Positions 55,356 to 64,000 of a stretch of DNA of 64,000 bases are shown here, piece by piece; position 1 is the first letter of the stretch, and each line of letters opens with the position of its first letter. The DNA is from Mesorhizobium sp. M1D.F.Ca.ET.043.01.1.1 (GTDB taxonomy: Bacteria; Pseudomonadota; Alphaproteobacteria; Rhizobiales; Rhizobiaceae). Below the pieces are notes generated by a model. That model worked only from the letters and a program-made list of their open reading frames with translations, was not told where the DNA came from and made no database searches. The stretch spans positions 4,278,001 to 4,342,000 of the forward strand of contig NZ_CP034444.1 of the NCBI RefSeq assembly GCF_003952385.1. Direction: 5' to 3'. The position numbers and the translations under genes are program-made.

Positions 55356-56020
55356 CAGCGCGCCGTCCTGTACCAGCGCTCGACAAGCCGCAGCGCGAAG
55401 AGAAGTGCATAGCCGGTCACCAGATACATCGCCGTCACCACGAGATAGACCTCGACGATGCGGAAGGTGTTGAAGTTGATCCACTGGGCGCCATAGGTCA
55501 GCTCGGGCACCGAGATGACGGATGCGACGGACGTGTCCTTGAACAGCGAGATGAACGTGTTCGACAGCGCCGGCAGCGTGATGCGCATCATCGTCGGCAG
55601 ACGCACATGGATAAGCCGCTGCCAGGGCGTGAGCCCGATCGCCTTGCCGGCGTCGATCTGGCCGCGAGGCACGGCCTCGAGGCCGGAGCGGAAAACCTCG
55701 ACCAGATAGGCGCCGCTATAGAGCGCCAGTGTCGCCACGAAGGAGGTCTGCGCGCTGTAGGCGAGGTCGACGATGGTAGGCAGGCCGTAGAAGACCAGAT
55801 AGACCAGCAGGATCAGCGGCACGTTGCGGATGAATTCGACATAGGTCGCGATGACGCCGCGTACGACGCGCCCGGCCGAGACGTACCAGACTGCCAGCAC
55901 CAGCCCGATGACGATGCCGATGGCGATCGAGATCACGGCAAGCTCGAGGCTGAGCAGAAGCCCGCCCCACAGCTTGTCGAAATGCCGCCAGATCAGATTG
56001 AAATTGAGCGTATAGCCCAT
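55355..56020 (-). CDS. Amino-acid ABC transporter permease 1
   Basis: A 221-residue HisQ/HisM-type permease, with the EAA loop DAGKAIGLTPWQRLIHVRLP and the family motif FIRNVPLILLVYLVFYGLPT. Two distinct permeases here suggest a heterodimer. The preceding gene, the binding protein, lies 123 bp upstream. Confidence 0.93.
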   Translation of the reverse strand: MGYTLNFNLIWRHFDKLWGGLLLSLELAVISIAIGIVIGLVLAVWYVSAGRVVRGVIATYVEFIRNVPLILLVYLVFYGLPTIVDLAYSAQTSFVATLALYSGAYLVEVFRSGLEAVPRGQIDAGKAIGLTPWQRLIHVRLPTMMRITLPALSNTFISLFKDTSVASVISVPELTYGAQWINFNTFRIVEVYLVVTAMYLVTGYALLFALRLVERWYRTAR

Positions 56021-56143
56021 GCGTCCGTCTCAATGGCCCATGGTGGCGGATCCGGGATCCGACGCCGCTTGGCCTCCGTCGGGGAGAAACAGGCGAAAGG
56101 ACGTTTGCCGCGCCCTTCCGCCGACACCATTAGATGAGCTGTG

Positions 56144-57016
56144 TCATACGGCCGGGAAGCCCGGGTGGCGGAGTGGCGGCTCCTGGCCGAAATATTCCTT
56201 GAAGGCGGCGTCGTAGAGCGCCGTCTCATGGCCGAACATGGCGATGGTGAAGGTCTGGTTGACGAAAGTCAGCCAGTCGAGATCGCCTTGGCGAAGTGCA
56301 GCGCCGTAGAGCATCGAATACCAGCTCTTGCCGGCATCGAAATATTTGTCGGGGTTGCGCGAGGCGAGCCAGCGCACGGTGGAGAGGTCGACCGCGGCGG
56401 CGTCGACGCGCTTGGATTCCAGCGCCTGCAGGACGTTGGCCTGGGTGTCGATCTGCATCACCTGCGCCTGCGGCAAGGCGTAATGCACCGAAGTTTCGGC
56501 GTCGACATTCTGCAGGATCGAGACGCGCGTGGCGGAGCCGCCGGCAAGCAATTTGTCGAAGGTTTTGTTCTCGGAGCCGGGCAGCGTCAGCAGGGCGACG
56601 CCTTCGACATAGTAGGGCCGCGAGAAGTGAATCAGCTGCGAGCGCTGCGCGTTCATGGTCATGAACTGGATGGTGATGTCGACCTTGTTGGTGGTCACAT
56701 TCGGAATGCGCTGCGCCGGATCCTGGGTGACGAATTCGACCTTGGTCGGATCATCGAAAAGGCCCTTGGCGAGGATGCGGCCCATGGTGATGTCCATGCC
56801 GACCAGCTCGCCGGCATCGTTCTCGAAATGCCACGGCGCATTGGTGCTGCCGGTGCCGACGATCAGCTTACCGCGATCGAGCGCGGTGCGCAGCACGCTG
56901 TCGGACGCGGCCTGCGCCGCGGCCTTCTCGGCGCTGACCGCGGTGAGCGCGCCGGCGGTGGCAAGTCCCGCCATTCCCAGTTTCAGAAAATCACGTCTTC
57001 CGGATGTGTCGTTCAC
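56144..57016 (-). CDS. Tat-exported amino-acid binding protein
   Basis: A 290-residue binding protein of family 3, with a twin-arginine signal (GRRDFLKLGMAGLATAGA) rather than the usual Sec type. The mature part begins near LRTALDRGKLIVGTGSTNAP and has the DITIQFMTMNAQR block. The GTG at 57016 follows a GGAGG at 5 to 6 bases, which decides the start; the frame to 57073 is ignored. First gene of the operon. Confidence 0.9.
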   Translation of the reverse strand: MNDTSGRRDFLKLGMAGLATAGALTAVSAEKAAAQAASDSVLRTALDRGKLIVGTGSTNAPWHFENDAGELVGMDITMGRILAKGLFDDPTKVEFVTQDPAQRIPNVTTNKVDITIQFMTMNAQRSQLIHFSRPYYVEGVALLTLPGSENKTFDKLLAGGSATRVSILQNVDAETSVHYALPQAQVMQIDTQANVLQALESKRVDAAAVDLSTVRWLASRNPDKYFDAGKSWYSMLYGAALRQGDLDWLTFVNQTFTIAMFGHETALYDAAFKEYFGQEPPLRHPGFPAV

Positions 57017-57068
57017 GGCGACCTCCTTTCGTGTTGTGTTCCCCTTGCGGATACACGCGCCGGTAAGC

Positions 57069-57098
57069 GACAAAACGGTTGTCTCTTACAAAGGACAA
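57069..57098. promoter_or_regulatory. GACAA/TTGTC inverted half-sites, IclR operator candidate
   Basis: GACAAAACGGTTGTC (57069-57083) is a palindrome with five-base arms, and the TTGTC pairs again with GACAA at 57094-57098. It lies in the 124-bp gap between the binding-protein and IclR genes, where an IclR-type repressor would act on both. Confidence 0.5.
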
Positions 57099-57140
57099 GT
57101 GTATCCTGTACAAGACAGATACTAGCATCAGGAATCGACA

Positions 57141-57941
57141 ATGCAAGATGGCGAATCGCTAACCGAGTGGCCGGCCGGCGGCATGGACGAGGAGAAGCCC
57201 GCGAATTCCCGTGAAAAGGGTCTCAACCGCGTGCTGCATATCCTGGAGTTCCTGCACGCCACGCAGCGCGCGATCGGCATCGGCGAGCTGGCCAAGGGGC
57301 TCAACGCGCCGCGCTCGACGACCTACACGCTGGTGCGCGAGCTGGTCGATGCCGGGCTCCTCGAGATGACCGGCGACGGCAACCGCGTCTATTTCGGCAA
57401 GAAGCTCTACCTCTATGGAATGGCCTATATGCGCGGCAACGACCTGCTCAGGCGCGGACGGCAGGAGGTCGACACGCTGTCGCGCGAGACGGGCGAGACC
57501 TCGGAGCTGTGCATGCTGCAGAGCGGCCGCTACACGATCGTCCATTCGAGCCCCGGAACGCGACCTTTCCGCATCAGCTCGGCCACCGGCCTGCAGATCC
57601 CGCTTCCCTGGACGGCTTCCGGCCGGCTGCTGCTCGCAGGCCTCGACCGCAGTCGGATCGAAGCCATGATGTCCGAGGACGACCTCGTGCTGCCGGACGG
57701 CCGCAAGATCGAGCTCGACGACTTCATCGACGACATAGGAAGAGCCCGCGTCACCGGCTATTGCGTGACCTCGGGCCTTGTCGACGCCTACACCAAATGC
57801 CTGGCGGCGCCGGTCTTTTCGGCGCCCGGCAAGGTCGAGGCGACAATGTGCCTGGTGGTGCCGATCGACACGTCGCAAGAGCGGACAGGCGAACTGGTCG
57901 CGCTGCTGCGCGAGCGCGCCGCGCGGCTTTCGATCTCGTAG
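57141..57941 (+). CDS. IclR-family transcription regulator
   Basis: A 266-residue IclR-type regulator: winged helix about 24-85 (LNRVLHILEFLHATQRAIGI, LNAPRSTTYTLVRELV) and effector domain (about 100-266; LPWTASGRLLLAGL). Divergent from the ABC-RidA-PLP enzyme operon, so it probably controls it in response to the imported substrate or a product. Confidence 0.93.
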   Translation: MQDGESLTEWPAGGMDEEKPANSREKGLNRVLHILEFLHATQRAIGIGELAKGLNAPRSTTYTLVRELVDAGLLEMTGDGNRVYFGKKLYLYGMAYMRGNDLLRRGRQEVDTLSRETGETSELCMLQSGRYTIVHSSPGTRPFRISSATGLQIPLPWTASGRLLLAGLDRSRIEAMMSEDDLVLPDGRKIELDDFIDDIGRARVTGYCVTSGLVDAYTKCLAAPVFSAPGKVEATMCLVVPIDTSQERTGELVALLRERAARLSIS

Positions 57942-57961
57942 CGAAGGAAAGCGCTGCCGGT

Positions 57962-58165
57962 CTAGGCGATGATATCGGGGATGATGCGGTCTTCCAGCGC
58001 CATCAGCCGGTCCTTCAGCAGCAGCTTCTTCTTCTTCATGCGCTGGATCTGCAGCGGGTCGCAACCCATGGCGATCATCGCATTGATGGCGGCGTCGAAA
58101 TCGGCGTGTTCCTGTTTGAGCCGGGAATATTCTAGGCGTATTTCAGCCTGTTCCTGTTCGGACAT
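57962..58165 (-). CDS. DUF465 (YdcH-like) small protein, copy 1
   Basis: Sixty-seven residues, mostly helical: EYSRLKQEHADFDAAINAMI then LQIQRMKKKKLLLKDRLMAL, a DUF465 pattern of unknown function. A second DUF465 gene faces away 250 bp upstream. Confidence 0.85.
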   Translation of the reverse strand: MSEQEQAEIRLEYSRLKQEHADFDAAINAMIAMGCDPLQIQRMKKKKLLLKDRLMALEDRIIPDIIA

Positions 58166-58415
58166 TATCTACCGTCTGCGTATGCGTCGCCCAGGATGGG
58201 CCTTTGGGCGGGGCCGGTGGGGTTTGTGACCTGTCGGTCTTGTCACCGGCGCGCCGCTGATATCACATTTCACATTGTCGTGGAATGCTACCACACGGCA
58301 TTCGACATCGAGATTGGTTGGTGGCAAAGTGTCATCGTGCCGTCACAGTCGCGACCTGCGGTGGACGTGCCTGCGACGGCTGCGATCGAGGAAACCATGA
58401 AAGGGAGAACCAATC

Positions 58416-58595
58416 ATGTCTCTTGCATCCCATCTTGATGAGCTGCAGCGGAAGCACGGCGACATCGAGCGTGAGCTTATCGACGCGATGAACCATCCTT
58501 CGGTAGACGACCTCGAGATCGCCAGTCTCAAGCGGCGCAAGTTGGCAATCAAGGACGAGATTGAAAAGCTGAAGGCGAAACCGACGGCACACTGA
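58416..58595 (+). CDS. DUF465 small protein, copy 2
   Basis: Fifty-nine residues (MSLASHLDELQRKHGDIERE ...) with the same coiled layout and LKRRKLAIKDEIEKL at the end. AAAGGGAG lies ten bases before the ATG. Divergent from copy 1. The 250 bp between hold an AT-rich stretch (about 58260-58340), probably the promoters. Confidence 0.85.
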   Translation: MSLASHLDELQRKHGDIERELIDAMNHPSVDDLEIASLKRRKLAIKDEIEKLKAKPTAH

Positions 58596-58880
58596 AGCTC
58601 CTCTAGGCAACATACGCGCCATTCGCGGCGCAATCATCCCCCCGGTGGCTCTTGTGCTGCCGGCGCCTAGGTTTTTAATTTCGATTTCTGACCAGTTTCG
58701 GCAGCGGCGGCGCGGCTTGGGCGCCTTCGAGGCCGAAGCCGGGTCTTATGGTCTCGGCGGCAGCTCAGGCAGCCGATTTGTCCGATCGACGGCTCCCCGC
58801 CATTGACAAGCCTTCTTTGCTCCTCCACCTCATGCCCGGACCCTTGAGCATCTTCCTGCTCCAAGCTAAAGGCGGCCGGC

Positions 58881-60131
58881 ATGACCGGATATTTTTCTTC
58901 TCCTTTCCCGCGCAGGACATCCGTCGGCGTCGATGTCGGCGGCGTGACGGTCGGCGGCGGCGCGCCCGTCGTCGTGCAGTCGATGACCAATACCGACACC
59001 GCCGATGTCGACCAGACGGTCGCGCAGGTTGCGGCGCTGCATCGCGCCGGCTCGGAGATCGTGCGCATCACCGTCGACCGCGACGAGAGTGCCGCCGCCG
59101 TGCCGCGCATTCAGGAAAGGCTGTCGAGGCTCGGCGTCAACGTGCCTCTGGTCGGCGATTTCCACTATATCGGCCACCAGCTGCTCGCTGATCATCCGGC
59201 CTGCGCCGAGGCGCTGGCGAAATACCGCATCAATCCCGGCAATGTCGGCTTCAAGGAGAAGAAGGACCGCCAGTTCGCGGCGATCGTCGAGATGGCGATC
59301 AGATACGACAAGCCGGTGCGCATTGGCGTCAACTGGGGCTCGCTCGACCAGGAACTCCTGACACGGCTGATGGACGAGAACCAGGCCCAGGGCTCGCCGC
59401 GCACCGCGCAGGAAGTCACGCGCGAGGCGATCGTGCAGTCGGCGATTCTGTCGGCCGAGATGGCCGAAGAGATCGGACTTGGCCGCGACAAGATCATCCT
59501 GTCGGCCAAGGTCAGTGGCGTGCAGGACCTGATCGCCGTCTATACCGAGCTTGCGACCCGCTCCGACCATGCGCTGCATCTCGGCCTGACCGAGGCCGGC
59601 ATGGGCACCAAGGGCATCGTCGCCTCTTCCGCGGCGATGGGCATCCTCCTGCAGCAGGGCATCGGCGACACGATCCGCATCTCGCTGACGCCGGAGCCGA
59701 ACGGCGACCGCACGCGCGAGGTGCAGGTCTCGCAGGAACTGTTGCAAACCATGGGCTTCCGCCAGTTCGTGCCGATCGTCGCCGCCTGCCCCGGCTGCGG
59801 CCGCACGACCTCCACCGTGTTCCAGGAACTGGCCCAGAGCATCCAGGCCGACATCCGCAAGAACATGCCGGTGTGGCGCGAGAAGTATCCGGGCGTCGAA
59901 AACCTCAAGGTCGCGGTGATGGGCTGCATCGTCAACGGCCCGGGCGAATCCAAGCATGCCGATATCGGCATATCCTTGCCCGGCACTGGCGAGACGCCGA
60001 CGGCGCCGGTGTTCATCGACGGCAAGAAGGCGGCTACGCTGCGCGGACCCTCGATCGCGCAGGATTTCGAGAAGATGGTCGCCGACTACATCGAGCAGCG
60101 GTACGGACACGGCAAAGCCGCCGCGGAATGA
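58881..60131 (+). CDS. ispG: 4-hydroxy-3-methylbut-2-enyl diphosphate synthase
   Basis: Reductively opens the cyclic diphosphate MEcPP to HMBPP in the non-mevalonate isoprenoid pathway, using a [4Fe-4S] cluster. The 416-residue protein shows the TIM-barrel start [14 protein letters not shown], cluster cysteines in AACPGCGRT and [18 protein letters not shown], as needed. The 285-bp upstream gap holds no other gene. The next gene starts five bases after the stop. Confidence 0.97.
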   Translation: MTGYFSSPFPRRTSVGVDVGGVTVGGGAPVVVQSMTNTDTADVDQTVAQVAALHRAGSEIVRITVDRDESAAAVPRIQERLSRLGVNVPLVGDFHYIGHQLLADHPACAEALAKYRINPGNVGFKEKKDRQFAAIVEMAIRYDKPVRIGVNWGSLDQELLTRLMDENQAQGSPRTAQEVTREAIVQSAILSAEMAEEIGLGRDKIILSAKVSGVQDLIAVYTELATRSDHALHLGLTEAGMGTKGIVASSAAMGILLQQGIGDTIRISLTPEPNGDRTREVQVSQELLQTMGFRQFVPIVAACPGCGRTTSTVFQELAQSIQADIRKNMPVWREKYPGVENLKVAVMGCIVNGPGESKHADIGISLPGTGETPTAPVFIDGKKAATLRGPSIAQDFEKMVADYIEQRYGHGKAAAE

Positions 60132-60135
60132 GCCC

Positions 60136-60996
60136 ATGCGGCGTTTGTTCAGGGCGGCACTGATCCTGACTTGCGCGTTGATCCCTGCAGGCCAGGCGTT
60201 CGCCGATCCGCCGCAGTCGCAATCGGCCGCCAAACGGCTGATTTCCCGCGTCTGCGACTTGATCGAGACCCAGGCCGAGCAAAACCGCCTGCCCGAGGAT
60301 TTCTTCGCCAGGCTGATCTGGAAGGAAAGCCGCTTCGATCCCAATGCGGTCAGTCCGGTCGGTGCCGAAGGCATCGCGCAATTCATGCCGGGCACCGCCA
60401 AGCTGCGCGGGCTTGCCGATCCCTTCGACATCGAGCAGGCCATCCCGGCTTCAGCGAAATATCTCGCCGAGATGAAGGCGGGCTACGGCAATCTCGGCCT
60501 GGCGGCAGCCGCCTACAATGCCGGCGAGAGCCGGGTGTCGCGCTGGCTAAGCTCCGGCGGCTTTCTGCCGATGGAGACCGAAAGCTATGTCTTCGACATC
60601 ATGGGCGAACCGGTCGACAAGTTCTCGGACACAGCCTATGCCGGCGCCATCCAGCCGCTCGATCCGAAGATGAACTTCGCGGTCGCCTGCCGCCGGCTGC
60701 CGGTGATCATGTCGCAGACCGTCGCCATGGCCTCGATCAACGTCAAACCGTGGGGTGTCCAGGTGGCCGGCAATTTCCGCCGCTCCGCCGCGATCGGCCA
60801 GTGGCTGCGCGTGCGTGGCCGGTTCCCGGCCCTGCTCGCCAGCCATGATCCGGTGGTGAGCCGCGTGCGCACGCCGATCGGCCGGCGCGGCATCTATGCG
60901 GTCAGGATCGGCGCCGACTCGCGGGTCGAGGCCAACGGCATCTGCAACAAGCTGCAAAGCGTCGGCGGCGCGTGTGTGGTCATGCGCAACCGGTAA
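60136..60996 (+). CDS. Lytic transglycosylase with SPOR-like C-terminus
   Basis: A 286-residue exported murein-cutting enzyme. Signal peptide MRRLFRAALILTCALIPAGQ ending near AFA. The SLT domain has the catalytic Glu64 in IWKESRFDPNAVS, then GIAQFMPGTA and AAYNAGESRV. The last 35 residues (YAVRIGADSRVEANGICNKL) resemble a SPOR or SH3-type peptidoglycan contact. It starts five bases after ispG, so the two are cotranscribed. Confidence 0.9.
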   Translation: MRRLFRAALILTCALIPAGQAFADPPQSQSAAKRLISRVCDLIETQAEQNRLPEDFFARLIWKESRFDPNAVSPVGAEGIAQFMPGTAKLRGLADPFDIEQAIPASAKYLAEMKAGYGNLGLAAAAYNAGESRVSRWLSSGGFLPMETESYVFDIMGEPVDKFSDTAYAGAIQPLDPKMNFAVACRRLPVIMSQTVAMASINVKPWGVQVAGNFRRSAAIGQWLRVRGRFPALLASHDPVVSRVRTPIGRRGIYAVRIGADSRVEANGICNKLQSVGGACVVMRNR

Positions 60997-61087
60997 CGGG
61001 GCCGCGGCAAGGTTATTTCGGGGACGCTGGCGGAACGGCGCCGCGCGAAGGAACTCGGCGACTGGAAGTCGTCGTTGTTCGCCGTGT

Positions 61088-63421
<2,334 letters not shown>

Positions 63422-63510
63422 GCGCAACCCCAACCCATACGCACAATTTTAATGGCCGGGATTACGCTTGATTTACATTAAGATTTCGTTGGTGCCGGGG
63501 TGTCATGCCC

Positions 63511-63565
63511 GTGAATGGTGAATAGTGAAATGGTGAATGGTCAAACTGCCGTTCACCATTGACCG
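63511..63565. repeat. GTGAATGG simple repeats with short inverted copy
   Basis: GTGAATGGTGAATAGTGAAA, TGGTGAATGGTC and the inverse GTTCACCATTGACC lie together in the gap between the kinase and the Rieske gene. Similar in kind to the elements at 27918 and 48452. Confidence 0.6.
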
Positions 63566-63653
63566 GTCGCATGGATGACAGCGCCGCCAGTCCGCCGGCG
63601 ACCTTGCGAGCCATCGAAGCGGCCACGGTGCGGGATCGCGACGGACGGTCGCT

Positions 63654-64000
63654 TCACTCGAGCCCGATCCACACAAAGCCATCCTGCTTTCGGCAGGGAT
63701 AGACGATCAGCTTTGCGCGGTTTTTCGAAATGTCACCCAAATATTCCAGGCCCGCCCTGGTACCGTCCTGCTCCAACTTGGCCCACCCCCTGATTTCGCC
63801 GGTAAGCAGGTCGAAACAGCTCTGATGCCAGCGGCAGACCAAGCCAAGATCCGCGGTGATCGTGCTCTCCGTGTGCGGGAGCTTCAGCGCTTCGGCCTGA
63901 GCGGGACTTCGGCGTTCGTAGAGCGGCAGGTGAAGATGCGGGCAGGCATTGTTAAAGGCGCAATAGCTGTCGGATCCGCGGATGACGACGATGTCGTAGT
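63654..64000 (-). CDS. Rieske [2Fe-2S] domain protein, truncated by window end
   Basis: The frame runs on through base 64000, so the N-terminus lies outside. The Rieske ligands are in NNACPHLHLPLY (Cys-X-His) and VCRWHQSCFDL (Cys-X2-His), followed by a short C-terminal part ending DGFVWIGLE. Such small proteins act as electron carriers or as oxygenase subunits; with the rest missing, which one cannot be told. Confidence 0.85.
   Translation of the reverse strand, partial: YDIVVIRGSDSYCAFNNACPHLHLPLYERRSPAQAEALKLPHTESTITADLGLVCRWHQSCFDLLTGEIRGWAKLEQDGTRAGLEYLGDISKNRAKLIVYPCRKQDGFVWIGLE

Overview
The window is about 65% GC, densely packed and chromosomal in character. Gene content and order point to the Rhizobiales and most likely to Mesorhizobium or a close relative. 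The evidence is the run rpoH2-like sigma factor, carD, fdxA, S4 protein, Suv3-like helicase, phbB/phbA and phaR, the DUF1244 / N-formylglutamate amidohydrolase / DUF1036 / pyk block, and several intergenic palindromes that resemble repeats common in Mesorhizobium. Taxonomy is inferred from recall, not from a search. No tRNA, rRNA, CRISPR array, prophage or intact insertion sequence was seen.

Layout. 1-5.1 kb: serine synthesis (serC, 5'-truncated by the window edge; serA), a convergent EamA exporter, purA. 5.1-9.8 kb: a Pro/Ala-repeat membrane protein, a solitary CcdA-type antitoxin, an ABC-F ATPase coupled to thiN. 9.9-13.7 kb: TPP riboswitch and thiBPQ, interrupted by a 160-bp inverted-repeat element. 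13.9-18.5 kb: envelope and stress genes (M48 lipoprotein, caspase-like protease with a Ser/Gly tail, RpoH-type sigma factor). 18.8-21.2 kb: amino-acid ABC transporter with an internal terminator. 21.2-26.5 kb: carD, fdxA, S4 protein, helicase. 26.5-27.1 kb: a 700-bp non-coding block rich in GANTC and DnaA-box-like sites. 27.1-34 kb: polyhydroxybutyrate genes (phbB, phbA, phaR), a divergent pair of citrate-synthase-like genes (one fused to a DNA-binding domain) and a patatin-like lipase. 34-42.5 kb: aldehyde dehydrogenase, RND efflux adaptor and pump, an SDR-type gene and LysR. 42.5-51.7 kb: MFS, DUF1244, amidohydrolase, DUF1036-pyk, hydrolase, TPR protein, rpmJ, LprI-like protein, purEK. 52-58 kb: a probable amino-acid uptake and catabolism operon (periplasmic binding protein, two permeases, ATPase, RidA, SelA-like PLP enzyme) divergent from an IclR regulator. 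58-64 kb: two DUF465 genes, ispG with a lytic transglycosylase, an orphan hybrid histidine kinase and the start of a Rieske protein cut by the window end.

How it works together. Most of the window is housekeeping: serine, purine, isoprenoid and thiamine metabolism, carbon storage and envelope upkeep. The parts that looked least explained are the GANTC/DnaA-like intergenic block, the DNA-binding citrate synthase facing a partner with altered active-site residues, and the ABC-RidA-SelA-like catabolic operon. Short palindromic repeats repeatedly abut or form the ends of genes.
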